Source of the DNA: Achromobacter aegrifaciens
Lineage (GTDB): Bacteria; Pseudomonadota; Gammaproteobacteria; Burkholderiales; Burkholderiaceae_B
Assembly: GCF_902859735.1 (NCBI RefSeq)
Contig: NZ_CADIJY010000009.1
Location: forward strand, 1 to 64,000
Length of the DNA: 64,000 nt
Reading direction: 5' to 3'
The position numbers and the translations under genes are program-made. The notes below the pieces were generated by a model, which saw only the letters and a list, made by a program, of their open reading frames with translations, was not told where the DNA came from and did no database searches. This document shows positions 1 through 8,882 of this stretch, piece by piece; the first letter of the stretch is position 1, and each line of letters begins with the position of its first letter.

Positions 1-1076
1 AGCGCGGGCGCTGCGGCGGCCGCTACAGCGCCCCGGCGGCGCGGCTGCCAGCCCGGCGTCGGCGCCAGTCCCGATGCGGCCTGGGCGAAGCCGTCCACAC
101 TGGCGACCATGCCCAGCGCCGGCGTGCACAGCCGCCCGATCTCGTTGGCGTCCGGGTGGATGTGGATCAGCGTCTGGCGCGGCGTGGGCGAGGCCAGCCA
201 TTCATAGTTGATGGTCGTCGGTTCGCACAGGCGGGTGCCCAGCGCGATGACGAGGTCGCTGTCCATGACGGCGCGCTTCTGGTGCGGGGGCATGCTGGCG
301 CTGACCTGGCCCACGAAATTGGGATGGTCGTTGTCGAACAGCTCCAGGCGTCGCCAGGCGGTGGCCACGGGCAGGTCGAAGCGCAGCGCGAAGTCGCGCA
401 CGGCCTCGCGCGCGGCTTGCGGCCAGCGCGAGCCGCCCAGCAGCAGCAAGGGCCGCTCCGCCGCTTCCAGCAGGTCACGCAGGCGTAGCATGTCGGCGTC
501 GGCCGGACGGGCGCAGGGCGGCTGTGGCGTAGCGGCCAGAGCCACGTCGGCGACGCTGGACAGCATGTCTTCGGGCAGGGAGAGGACCACTGGCCCGGGG
601 CGTCCGCTAGTGGCGATCGCCCAGGCGCGCGCCAGGTATTCGGGAATGCGGTCGGCCCGCTCGATCTGCGCGACCCATTTCGCCAGCGGCGCGTACATGG
701 CGCGGTAGTCCACTTCCTGGAAGCACTGGCGGTCGGCGGTGTCGCCGCCGACCTGGCCGATGAACAGGATCATGGGCGTGGAGTCTTCCCTTGCGGTATG
801 CACGCCGATCGCCGCATTGGTGGCGCCCGGGCCGCGCGAGACAAAGCAGATGCCCGGCTGGCCGGTCAGCTTGCCATGCGCCTCGGCCATGTAGGCGGCG
901 CCTCCTTCCTGGCGGCAGACCACCGCTTCGATCGCGTCGCGCCGGGCGTAGAGCGCATCGATGCATGGCAGGAAGCTTTCGCCCGGCACCATGAACACGC
1001 GCTCCACGCCATAGGCCTGCAGCTGCGCGACCAGCAGTTCGCCGCCGCTGCGGGCGCCGGGGGCAGGCGCGTTCAT
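1..1076 (-). CDS. Thiamine pyrophosphate-dependent enzyme, acetolactate-synthase-like (3' end outside window)
   Basis: About 358 N-terminal residues are visible; the C-terminal cofactor-binding domain lies beyond position 1. The N-terminal PYR domain is clear, with VPGESFLPCIDAL and then CRQEGGAAYMAEAHGK, whose Glu (about residue 57) is the usual cofactor-activating glutamate. A central domain follows (RPLLLLGGSRWP, ALGTRL). This architecture belongs to the acetolactate synthase/benzoylformate decarboxylase/oxalyl-CoA decarboxylase superfamily, and the substrate cannot be read from this part. The start codon overlaps the stop of the upstream hydantoinase B gene (ATGA), so the two are translationally coupled and probably act on the same pathway. 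Confidence 0.85.
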   Translation of the reverse strand, partial: MNAPAPGARSGGELLVAQLQAYGVERVFMVPGESFLPCIDALYARRDAIEAVVCRQEGGAAYMAEAHGKLTGQPGICFVSRGPGATNAAIGVHTAREDSTPMILFIGQVGGDTADRQCFQEVDYRAMYAPLAKWVAQIERADRIPEYLARAWAIATSGRPGPVVLSLPEDMLSSVADVALAATPQPPCARPADADMLRLRDLLEAAERPLLLLGGSRWPQAAREAVRDFALRFDLPVATAWRRLELFDNDHPNFVGQVSASMPPHQKRAVMDSDLVIALGTRLCEPTTINYEWLASPTPRQTLIHIHPDANEIGRLCTPALGMVASVDGFAQAASGLAPTPGWQPRRRGAVAAAAAPA

Positions 1077-2809
1077 GCCGCGTCTCCTTGCAGCGCCAGC
1101 GCCACGCGTTCCGCGCCATAGTCGCGTTCGGCCGCGGCACGGCTGACCTTGCCGCCCAGCACGTCGTTGCGGATGGCGGTCGCGCTACGGTCAGCGGGCG
1201 CGCCGTAGCCGCCGCCGCCGGGCGTTTCCAGGCGCACGGACTGGCCGCTGGCCAGGCCGTGGCCGGCGATCTTGTTGGGCAGGCGCTGCTCGTCGGCGCG
1301 GCCGGGGTTCTGGATCACGCGCGAGGTGCCTCCCTCCAGGCCGCCGTTCAGGCCGGCCGCGCCAAACAGCGCGGCGTCGCAGCGGATGGTGCAGATCAGC
1401 TGGTCATGCAGCGAACGGATCTGGCGCGCGATGCCCATGCCGCCGCGGTGGCGGCCCGCGCCGCCGCTGTCGTTGACCAGCGCGTACTCCTCGACCAGCA
1501 GCGGGTACTCGATCTCCAGCGCTTCGGCGGGCAGGTTGGAGGTATTGGTCACGTGCACCTGGATGCCGTCCATGCCGTCGCCCTGCGCGCGTCCGCCCGC
1601 GCCGCCGCCCAGCGTTTCCAGGTAGACGAAGGTGCCCTTGCCGTCCTGCATGGGCACGGAGAACAGCATGGAAGGCATGACGTCGTTGCACGAAGCCATG
1701 GCGCGGTCTGGCGGCAACAGCTGGCCCAGCGCGCCGATCACCGTGCCGGCCACGCGCTGCGCGGTGGTGACGCGCGCGCCCACCGCCGCCGGAAAGCGCG
1801 GGTTGGTAATGGTGCCCTCGGGGGCGGTGATGGTGATGGGCTGGAACAGGCCGTTGTTGGGCATGAGCTCGGGGTCGAGCATGGCCTTCACCGCGAAGTA
1901 GACGCTGGCGTTCAGGGCGCTGGCGGGCAGGTTGAATGCGCCGCGCGCCTGCTTGCTGGTGCCGGTGAAATCGACATGGAGCTGGCCGTCGCGCGCCTCT
2001 ACGTTGGCCTGGATGGTGACGGGATCGCCGCCCATGCCGTCGTCGTCCATGCGCTCGGTGAAGGTATAGGTCCCGGTCGGCAGTTGTGCGATGCGGTTGC
2101 GCAGGCGTCTTTCGGTGTACACCATGATGCTGTCGATGGCGGACAGCACGGTCTCCAGGCCCGACTGCTGCACCAGTTCCAGCATCAGCCTGGCGCCCTT
2201 GTCGTTGGTGGCGATCTGGGCGCGGATATCGTGCATGCGGTTGTCCGGTTCGCGCGTGTTGTGCGCAATCATCTCCAGCAGGTCCATGTCCAGCTCGCCC
2301 TCGCGCACGATGCGCATGGCCGGCAGGCGGATGCCTTCCTCCCAAACCGTCTTCAGATGGTGCGACGTGGAGCCGGGAACGGCGCCGCCGACGTCGGTAT
2401 GGTGGCCGATGTTTGCCGCGAAGAAACGCAGCACGCCTTCGTGAAAGATGGGAGTGATGACGGTGATGTCGGGCGCGTGCGTGCCGCCAGCCAGATAGGC
2501 GTCGTTGCACAGGAACGCGTCGCCCGGGCGCACGCCGGCCGCGCCGTAGCGCCGCAGCACGGCGTCTATGCCGCCGGACAACGATCCCAGGTGCACCGGC
2601 ACGTGGGCCGCCTGCGCTACCAGGCGGCCGGCGGCGTCGAACAGCGCCACGGAGCAATCCTTGCGTTCCTTGATGTTGGTGGAAAAGGACGAACGGATCA
2701 GCGTGTTGCCCATTTCCTCGGTAATGGACAGCAGGCGGTTGCTGAAGACCTCCATTTCGATGGGGTCGAAGGTGTCCGTGCCGGCAGCGGAAGTCGATCG
2801 ATTGGTCAT
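1073..2809 (-). CDS. hyuB: Hydantoinase/oxoprolinase B subunit family (HyuB)
   Basis: A 578-residue protein, the normal length for the hydantoinase B/N-methylhydantoinase beta/acetone carboxylase alpha superfamily. The opening FDPIEMEVFSNRLLSITEEMG and the segment GDAFLCNDAYLAGGTHAPD are characteristic, and the glycine-rich C-terminal part (ETPGGGGYG) is also typical. It works with the A subunit in ATP-dependent opening of cyclic amides (hydantoins, 5-oxoproline) or in related carboxylations. It starts 10 nt after the A subunit gene and overlaps the downstream TPP enzyme by 4 nt, giving one operon. The exact substrate is not readable. Confidence 0.92.
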   Translation of the reverse strand: MTNRSTSAAGTDTFDPIEMEVFSNRLLSITEEMGNTLIRSSFSTNIKERKDCSVALFDAAGRLVAQAAHVPVHLGSLSGGIDAVLRRYGAAGVRPGDAFLCNDAYLAGGTHAPDITVITPIFHEGVLRFFAANIGHHTDVGGAVPGSTSHHLKTVWEEGIRLPAMRIVREGELDMDLLEMIAHNTREPDNRMHDIRAQIATNDKGARLMLELVQQSGLETVLSAIDSIMVYTERRLRNRIAQLPTGTYTFTERMDDDGMGGDPVTIQANVEARDGQLHVDFTGTSKQARGAFNLPASALNASVYFAVKAMLDPELMPNNGLFQPITITAPEGTITNPRFPAAVGARVTTAQRVAGTVIGALGQLLPPDRAMASCNDVMPSMLFSVPMQDGKGTFVYLETLGGGAGGRAQGDGMDGIQVHVTNTSNLPAEALEIEYPLLVEEYALVNDSGGAGRHRGGMGIARQIRSLHDQLICTIRCDAALFGAAGLNGGLEGGTSRVIQNPGRADEQRLPNKIAGHGLASGQSVRLETPGGGGYGAPADRSATAIRNDVLGGKVSRAAAERDYGAERVALALQGDAA

Positions 2810-2819
2810 GGCGTACGCC

Positions 2820-4895
2820 TTAGCTGTTGAGGTTGACGACGAGGTTGCCGTATTCGTCGGCGCGCGCCTGCTGGCCCGGCAGCACGACGGTGGTCGAGCT
2901 CATTTCCTCGATCACGGCCGGACCGTCCACGGGCACGCCCACCGGCAGCAGGGCGCGGCGCAGAATGGGCGTGTCCACCCAGCCCGCCCCTTCGAAGTAC
3001 ACGTTGCGGCGTTCCTTCACGGCGCCGGCCACGCTTTCGCCGCCTTGCACGCGGGCCAGGGGCGCGCGTGGCACCAGGCCGATGGCGCGCACCCGGCAAT
3101 TGACGATCTCCACCGGACGGCCGGCGGCGTCATAGCCATACTCGCGCACGTGCGCCGCGCTGAATGCCGCGACGAACTCATCCAGCGGCATCAGCTGCAT
3201 GCCATCCAGCGGCACGGCGATTTCGAAGTTCTGGCCCTGGTAGCGCGCGTCGATCACGGCGGACAGGCGCTGCTCCGAGTCGTTCACGCCTTCGCTGGAC
3301 AGCCAGGCGCGCGCCTTGCCGGCCAGGGCTTCCAGCGCCTGCCGCACGGCGGTCCAGCCGTCCGCGGTGGCGTGCGCCATCAGCGTCTGCACGAAGTCCA
3401 TGGAAATGTCGGACAGCAGGATGCCGCGCGCGCACATGGTGCCCGGCTCCTGCGGAATCAGCAGGGTGCCGATGCCGCAATCGCGCGCCAGTTCGGCGGC
3501 ATGCAGGCCGCCCGCGCCGCCAAAGGCGCAGAGGGCGAACTTGCGGATGTCATGGCCCCGTTCGGTGGAGACCGCGCGTACCGCGCGCGCCATGTTGGAG
3601 TTGGCGATGCGCAGAATGCCGTAGGCGGCTTCTTCCACGCTCAGTCCCAACGGGCGGGCGATCTGCGCCTCCAGCGCCTCGCGCGCCTGGCGCGCATGCA
3701 CGGCCATGCGGCCTTCCAGCAGCGCGACTGGATTCAGCCGGCCCAGCACGACGTGGGCGTCGGTGATGGTCACGACCTGGCCGCCCCGGTTGTAGGCGAT
3801 GGGGCCGGGCACCGCACCCGCGCTCTGCGGGCCGACCTTGAGCGCGCCCGCGTCGTCGATGCGCGCGATGCTGCCGCCGCCCGCGCCGATGACGTGCACG
3901 TCCACCATCTGGGTCTTGACCGGATAGTCGGCCACCAGGCGGCTGGAGGTGAACAACGGCCGCAGCTCGGCCACCAGCGACACGTCGGTGCTGGTGCCGC
4001 CCACGTCAAAGGTGATCAGGTTGGGCAGCGCAGCCACGCGGCCCAGTTCGGTCGCGCCGATCACGCCGGCGGCGGGGCCCGAAACGCAGGTGCGCACCGG
4101 AGCCGTCAGCACCGATTCCACCGACATCAGACCGCCATTGGAATGCACCGTGGTCGGCTCGGCCGCCACGCCCATGGCGCGCACCGAACTTACCAGGTTG
4201 CGCATGTAGCCAGCCATGCGCGGGCCGACATAGGCATTGAGCGCGGTGGTGGACATGCGTTCATATTCGCGGAACTCCGGCAGGATCTCGCTGGACACGC
4301 TCAGATAGACGCCCGGCAGGTGTTCGGCCAGGATGTCGCGGGTGCGGCGTTCGTGGGCATCGTTGCGGTAGCTGTGCATGAAGCAGATGGCGACCGATTC
4401 GACGCGGGCTGCGGCCAGCTCGCGCGCCACCGCCACCACCTCGTCTTCGTCCAGCGCCTGCAGCACGGAACCGTCGGCGCCGACGCGCTCGGTCACTTCG
4501 AAGCGCCACTCGCGCGGCGCCAGGGGTTGCGGCTTGGTGACGTTGTAGTCGTACAGATGGGGGCGTGTCTGCCGGCCGATCTCCAGCACGTCGCGAAAGC
4601 CGCGGGTGGTGACCAGCGCGCAGCGCGAACCCCTGCGCTCGATGACCATGTTGGTGGCCACCGTGGTGCCGTGGCCCACGTGCGCCAGCTCGGAGCCGGC
4701 GATCTCGTGTTCGCGGATCAGATGGGCCAGGCCCGTCTGGATGGCCTCGGACGGATCGTGCGGTGTCGAAGGCACCTTGAAATAATGCAGTTCACCGGTG
4801 TGCTCGGCGAGCAGGGTGAAATCGGTGAACGTGCCGCCTACGTCGAAGCCGACGCGAAAACGGCGGGCGCCCGGGGCGGATGCGGTCTGGGTCAC
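2820..4895 (-). CDS. hyuA: Hydantoinase/oxoprolinase A subunit family (HyuA)
   Basis: ATP-binding A subunit of about 691 residues. The N-terminal RVGFDVGGTFTDFTLL is the phosphate-binding loop of the sugar-kinase/actin-like fold, and a second glycine-rich motif (ITFDVGGTSTDVSLV) lies in the middle, as in this family. I chose a GTG start at 4895 because a CTGGAG ribosome site lies 6 nt upstream; a TTG at 4922 in the same frame would add nine residues without such a site. It heads the operon with the B subunit and the TPP enzyme. A palindrome about 100 bp upstream probably serves the LysR gene next door. Confidence 0.92.
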   Translation of the reverse strand: MTQTASAPGARRFRVGFDVGGTFTDFTLLAEHTGELHYFKVPSTPHDPSEAIQTGLAHLIREHEIAGSELAHVGHGTTVATNMVIERRGSRCALVTTRGFRDVLEIGRQTRPHLYDYNVTKPQPLAPREWRFEVTERVGADGSVLQALDEDEVVAVARELAAARVESVAICFMHSYRNDAHERRTRDILAEHLPGVYLSVSSEILPEFREYERMSTTALNAYVGPRMAGYMRNLVSSVRAMGVAAEPTTVHSNGGLMSVESVLTAPVRTCVSGPAAGVIGATELGRVAALPNLITFDVGGTSTDVSLVAELRPLFTSSRLVADYPVKTQMVDVHVIGAGGGSIARIDDAGALKVGPQSAGAVPGPIAYNRGGQVVTITDAHVVLGRLNPVALLEGRMAVHARQAREALEAQIARPLGLSVEEAAYGILRIANSNMARAVRAVSTERGHDIRKFALCAFGGAGGLHAAELARDCGIGTLLIPQEPGTMCARGILLSDISMDFVQTLMAHATADGWTAVRQALEALAGKARAWLSSEGVNDSEQRLSAVIDARYQGQNFEIAVPLDGMQLMPLDEFVAAFSAAHVREYGYDAAGRPVEIVNCRVRAIGLVPRAPLARVQGGESVAGAVKERRNVYFEGAGWVDTPILRRALLPVGVPVDGPAVIEEMSSTTVVLPGQQARADEYGNLVVNLNS

Positions 4896-4991
4896 GCTGG
4901 TCTCCAGGATGCTGGCGCGCAAGGCGCCGGGAGTGGGATGACCAGAATGCTATTGACGCACCATCATTCGGTCCAATCAAAGATTGGTATC

Positions 4992-5004
4992 AGTGATTAT
5001 CACT
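4992..5004. promoter_or_regulatory. Palindrome upstream of hyuA, candidate LysR box
   Basis: AGTGATTATCACT is a perfect inverted repeat (arms AGTGAT/ATCACT) in the gap between the hyuA start and the LysR stop. The 10-mer GTGATTATCA inside it recurs at 5986, upstream of the LysR gene, so both may be bound by that regulator. Seen in the sequence; binding is inferred. Confidence 0.45.
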
Positions 5005-5029
5005 GTTGTGAATGATTTGTCGGTACGGA

Positions 5030-5974
5030 TCAGTACGGATGGGACTCTGCCGGCTGCGCCTGGTCGAACACCATTCCTTGCGCCTGGCAGACCTTGAGTA
5101 TCTCTTCGCGCAGCCAGCGATGCGCGGGGATGTTGTCCGAGCGTTCATGCCAGATCAGGTTGACCGTGCGCGGCGCGAACGGGAAGGGCGCCTCGACGGC
5201 TTCCAGCAGATGGCTGTAGGGGCTGTTGCGCACGGTGTTCAGCGGCACCACGCAGATCAGGTCGGTTTCGGCCAGCAGGCGCGGCGCCAGGGCGAACTGG
5301 TTGATGGTGAGCACCACGTTGCGCTTGTAGCCGTGGGGCGCGAGCTCATGGTCGATCAGGGTCGGCGTGCCCAGCAGGCTGACCATCAGATGGCGCGCGC
5401 GCAGGAAGCTGTCCAGCGTGAAGCGTGGCTGCGCCAGCAGCGGGTGGCCCTTGCGCATGGCGCAGACGTAGGTCAGCGTTTCCAGCGGCAGGGTGCGCAG
5501 GGACGAGCCGAAGTTCGAATACACGCCCGCCGCCATGTCGACTTCGCCTTTTTCCAGCAGCACGCCGGCGTTGTCCAGCGAGTAGGGATGCAGATGGATG
5601 CGGACATTGGGCGCCACTGTCTGCTGCTCCACGAACAGCGGCCGGATGACCTGGTCCGCCACGTAGTCGGACATGGCCATGCGGAACACGGCCTCGGAAC
5701 GCGCCGGGTCGAAATCGTTGCGCTCCAGCGTGTCGGCGATGCGGGCCAGCGCGTCGCGGATCGGGGGCCACAGCAGTTCGGCGCGCTGCGTGGGCAGCAC
5801 GCCGCCCTGGATCTTCACGAACAGCGGATCCTTCAAGGTCAGGCGCAGCCGGTTGATGGCGTTGCTGACCGCGGGCTGCGTCATGTGCAGCGCGGAGGCC
5901 GCGCGCGTGACGTTGCGTTCGGTCATGACCGCATCGAAGATGCGCAGCAGGTTCAAGTCCATCGAGGTCAGCAT
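5030..5974 (-). CDS. LysR-family transcriptional regulator
   Basis: A 314-residue LTTR. The N-terminal helix-turn-helix MDLNLLRIFDAVMTERNVTRAASALHMTQPAVSNAINRLR is canonical, followed by an effector-binding domain of normal length. The ATG at 5974 has AGGA 5 nt upstream; an internal ATG at 5962 is the alternative. It sits on the same strand as hyuA and is divergent from the Bug receptor at 6104. Similar motifs lie on both sides of it, so it probably controls both the hydantoinase operon and the receptor. The effector is unknown. Confidence 0.93.
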   Translation of the reverse strand: MLTSMDLNLLRIFDAVMTERNVTRAASALHMTQPAVSNAINRLRLTLKDPLFVKIQGGVLPTQRAELLWPPIRDALARIADTLERNDFDPARSEAVFRMAMSDYVADQVIRPLFVEQQTVAPNVRIHLHPYSLDNAGVLLEKGEVDMAAGVYSNFGSSLRTLPLETLTYVCAMRKGHPLLAQPRFTLDSFLRARHLMVSLLGTPTLIDHELAPHGYKRNVVLTINQFALAPRLLAETDLICVVPLNTVRNSPYSHLLEAVEAPFPFAPRTVNLIWHERSDNIPAHRWLREEILKVCQAQGMVFDQAQPAESHPY

Positions 5975-5985
5975 CGCAGTCCTGG

Positions 5986-6007
5986 GTGATTATCAACATT
6001 GGTGATA
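5986..6007. promoter_or_regulatory. Candidate LysR box between lysR and Bug receptor
   Basis: GTGATTATCA followed by TATCA-N7-TGATA dyad symmetry, in the divergent region between the regulator and the receptor. The 10-mer is shared exactly with the palindrome upstream of hyuA at 4993-5002. LTTR autoregulatory sites usually sit in this position; assignment is by inference. Confidence 0.45.
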
Positions 6008-6103
6008 GAGATCTATTTTAATTGTTGATTAGCCATATAACGCGGGACCGCTTAATCTTCCCCGGTGCAAGCGCAGTCGATACACCACGAGGGGAAATCA
6101 TTG

Positions 6104-7075
6104 ATGGTCAAGCATCTGAAAACTCTGGCCGCTGCCTGTCTGGCGGCCGGGATCGCCGCGCCCGCGATGGCCGCGGACGCCTATCCCAGCAAGCCGATCA
6201 CGATCGTCCTGCCCTACGCGACGGGCGGGTCCGCCGACATGCTGGCGCGCTTCGCCGCGCAGGCTTTGCAGACTGAACTGGGCAAGCCGGCCATCGTCGA
6301 GGCCAAGCCGGGCGCGGGCGGCGTGCTGGGCACCGAGTTCGTCTCGCGCGCCGAGCCGGACGGCTACACGCTGGCGTTGACCGCCAGCGGCACCATGGCC
6401 GTCAATCCCTACGTCTACAAGCTGCGCTACAAGCCGCTGGAAGACTTCAAGCAGATCACGGTACTGGTCGACCTGCCTTTCGTGGTGGTCACGAACAATG
6501 AATTCCCCGCCAAGAATCTCAAGGAATTCATCGACTACGGCCGCAAGAACCCGAACAAGATCACCTTCGGCAATGCCGGCCTGGGCACCCAGCAACACCT
6601 GACCCAACTCATGTTTGCGCGCGCCGCCGGCATGCAGGTCAACATCGTGCCCTACAAGGGCAGCAGCCCGGCCATGAACGACCTGCTGGGCGGCCATATC
6701 GACGCGGTGCTGGACAATACCGGCGTGCAGACGCCCTTCATCAAGGCAGGCAAGGTGCGGCCCTTGTTCGTCACGAACCCGGAACGCGTGGCGGCCTTGC
6801 CCGATGTGCCCACCGCGCCAGAAGCCGGCCTGCCCGGGTTCTCCGCGGTCGCCTGGTTCGGCCTGGCCGCGCCCAAGGGCACGCCGGACGAGATCGTCGA
6901 CAAGATCCAGCAGGCCCTGGCGCGCGAGTTCGCCAAGCCGGAAATGAAGCAGCGCCTGCTGGACCTGGCGATGATTCCGCGCGTGTCCACGCCGGCCGAG
7001 ACCACGGCCCGTGTGAAGAGCGACCTGGAAACCTTTGGCAAGATCGCCAAAGAGGTCGACCTGAAGCCGATGTGA
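6104..7075 (+). CDS. Bug/TctC-family periplasmic tripartite tricarboxylate receptor
   Basis: About 323 residues from the ATG at 6104, which has GAGGGGA just upstream. A signal peptide (MVKHLKTLAAACLAAGIAAPAMAA) is followed by the family pattern YPSKPITIVLPYATGGSADMLAR, then PGAGGVLGTEFV and VPYKGSSPAMNDLLGGHID. Bug receptors bind carboxylates in the periplasm for TctAB permeases, or act as orphan sensors. A TctA gene follows 190 bp downstream, but with its own operator-like sites. The receptor is divergent from the LysR gene and probably reports on or imports the substrate of the hydantoinase operon. Confidence 0.93.
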   Translation: MVKHLKTLAAACLAAGIAAPAMAADAYPSKPITIVLPYATGGSADMLARFAAQALQTELGKPAIVEAKPGAGGVLGTEFVSRAEPDGYTLALTASGTMAVNPYVYKLRYKPLEDFKQITVLVDLPFVVVTNNEFPAKNLKEFIDYGRKNPNKITFGNAGLGTQQHLTQLMFARAAGMQVNIVPYKGSSPAMNDLLGGHIDAVLDNTGVQTPFIKAGKVRPLFVTNPERVAALPDVPTAPEAGLPGFSAVAWFGLAAPKGTPDEIVDKIQQALAREFAKPEMKQRLLDLAMIPRVSTPAETTARVKSDLETFGKIAKEVDLKPM

Positions 7076-7213
7076 CGGGACGGCTTTGCCGCGTCAGCGG
7101 CATGGCCTTCTTGCGCGCCACGGCGGATGGCGCGCGCAGCGTTCAAGCGCGCCGATCCGCCCTGATCTCACCGATCTCCAGTCCGTAAAAACCCGGGTTC
7201 CTTGGCTTTTTAT

Positions 7214-7244
7214 ATCGTACTACGATCTATTTTCGTATGACGAT
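7214..7244. promoter_or_regulatory. Two tandem operator-like dyads upstream of tctA
   Basis: ATCGTACTACGAT (7214-7226, perfect dyad around one base) and TTCGTATGACGAT (7232-7244) are two copies of one 13-bp site with start-to-start spacing of 18 bp. They lie 20-50 bp before the TctA ribosome site in a locally AT-rich stretch. The shape suits a GntR- or IclR-type repressor, but no such regulator gene is adjacent. Confidence 0.5.
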
Positions 7245-7264
7245 AAAAATACCAAGGAGCGGGG

Positions 7265-8770
7265 ATGGAACTTATCGATAACCTCATGCTGGGGTTCTCC
7301 GTGGCGTTCACGCCGGAGAACCTGCTGTATGCGCTGTTGGGATGTGTCCTGGGCACGCTGGTGGGCGTGTTGCCTGGCTTGGGCCCTGTGCCCACCATCG
7401 CGATGCTGCTGCCGATCACCTATGTGCTGCCGCCCGTTGCGGGGCTGATCATGCTGGCGGGCATCTACTACGGGACACAGTACGGCGGCTCGACCACCGC
7501 CATACTCGTCAACCTGCCAGGCGAGACATCGGCGGTCGTCACCGTGCTCGACGGCCACCAGATGGCCCGCAACGGCCGCGGCGGCGCCGCGCTGTCGCTG
7601 GCCGCCATCGGCTCCTTCTTCGCGGGCTCTGTGGCCACCATGCTGATCGCGGCATTCGCGCCGCCGCTGGCCGAGGTCGCGTTCAAGTTCGGGCCGGCCG
7701 AGTACTTCTCGCTGATGACGCTGGGCCTGGTCGGGGCGGTGGTGCTGGCTTCGGGCTCGCTGGTCAAGGCGATCTGCATGATCCTGTTGGGGCTGCTGCT
7801 CGGCCTGGTTGGCACGGACGTCAATTCGGGCGTCGCCCGATATGACTTCGGCATCCCGGAGCTGCAGGACGGCATCAATTTCGCGATCGTGGCGATGGGT
7901 GTGTTCGGCTTTGCCGAGATCATGAACAACCTGGAACTGAAGGACAAGCGGGTCGAGATCACGGACAAGGTGGGTTCGCTGTATCCCAACCGGCAGGAGG
8001 TCCGCGAGGCGGCGCCCGCGATCGTGCGCGGCACCGCGGTCGGATCGATGCTGGGCATCCTCCCCGGAGGCGGCTCGGTGCTGTCGGCCTTCGCTTCCTA
8101 CACTCTGGAAAAGAAGCTGTCCAAGGAACCCGGGCGTTTCGGCAAAGGCCACCCGGCCGGCCTGGCCGGGCCGGAGTCGGCCAACAATGCGGGGGCGCAG
8201 ACGTCGTTCATCCCCTTGCTGACGTTGGGCATCCCGGGCAACGCGGTGATGGCGCTGATGGTGGGCGCGATGACCATCCACAATATCCAGCCCGGCCCCC
8301 AGGTCATGACCAGCCATCCCGACCTGTTCTGGGGCCTGATCGCATCGATGTGGATCGGCAACCTGATGCTGGTCATCCTCAACCTGCCGCTGGTCGGGCT
8401 TTGGGTCAAGCTGCTCAAGGTTCCCTACCGCGTCCTGTTTCCGGCGATTCTGGTGTTCTGCACGATTGGGGTGTATTCGCTTAACTACAACACCTTCGAT
8501 CTGTACATGACGGCCTTCTTCGGGGTCGTCGGCTACATCTGGAGCAAGCTGCGCTGCGAGGGCGCGCCGCTTCTGCTTGGCCTGGTGCTCGGCCCGATGA
8601 TGGAAGAGAACTTCCGCCGCGCGCTGTTGTTGTCGCGCGGCGATTTCACGACATTCATTGAGCGGCCGCTATCTGCTTCCCTGCTGGGCGCGGCAGTGGT
8701 GCTGGTCGTGCTGGTCGCGCTGCCGAACATCCGCAAGAAGCGCGAAGAAGCGTTCGTCGAAGAGGACTGA
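7265..8770 (+). CDS. tctA: TctA-family tricarboxylate transporter large permease
   Basis: 501 residues, the usual TctA length. It is a polytopic inner-membrane protein beginning MELIDNLMLGFSVAFTPENLLYALLGCVLGTLVGVLPGLGPV; the GVLPGLGP motif and the later GILPGGGSVLSAF are the two conserved TctA signatures. AAGGAG stands 5 nt before the ATG. It is the large permease of the TctABC secondary transporter. No TctB (about 150 residues, 4 TM) lies between it and the receptor or after it; the small subunit must be elsewhere or absent. The gene ends 113 bp from the convergent sensor kinase. Confidence 0.93.
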   Translation: MELIDNLMLGFSVAFTPENLLYALLGCVLGTLVGVLPGLGPVPTIAMLLPITYVLPPVAGLIMLAGIYYGTQYGGSTTAILVNLPGETSAVVTVLDGHQMARNGRGGAALSLAAIGSFFAGSVATMLIAAFAPPLAEVAFKFGPAEYFSLMTLGLVGAVVLASGSLVKAICMILLGLLLGLVGTDVNSGVARYDFGIPELQDGINFAIVAMGVFGFAEIMNNLELKDKRVEITDKVGSLYPNRQEVREAAPAIVRGTAVGSMLGILPGGGSVLSAFASYTLEKKLSKEPGRFGKGHPAGLAGPESANNAGAQTSFIPLLTLGIPGNAVMALMVGAMTIHNIQPGPQVMTSHPDLFWGLIASMWIGNLMLVILNLPLVGLWVKLLKVPYRVLFPAILVFCTIGVYSLNYNTFDLYMTAFFGVVGYIWSKLRCEGAPLLLGLVLGPMMEENFRRALLLSRGDFTTFIERPLSASLLGAAVVLVVLVALPNIRKKREEAFVEED

Positions 8771-8882
8771 GGCCGGGCCGCTTCCGCCTTTCGGGGGACC
8801 GGCCGTACTTTAGGCTGAAGACGTCCGGCTCCTGCGATCCGCGGTACAGATTGTCCATGCCCGGGCGCTTCCACAGCGCCAA

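Noticed and set aside
1088-2830. 580-residue open frame on the plus strand opposite hyuB
   Set aside because: It is the antisense of a well-conserved gene in GC-rich DNA; the composition is Ala/Arg/His-rich without any family pattern.
2568-5015. 815-residue open frame on the plus strand opposite hyuA
   Set aside because: Same reason; it spans two real minus-strand genes and shows no domain.
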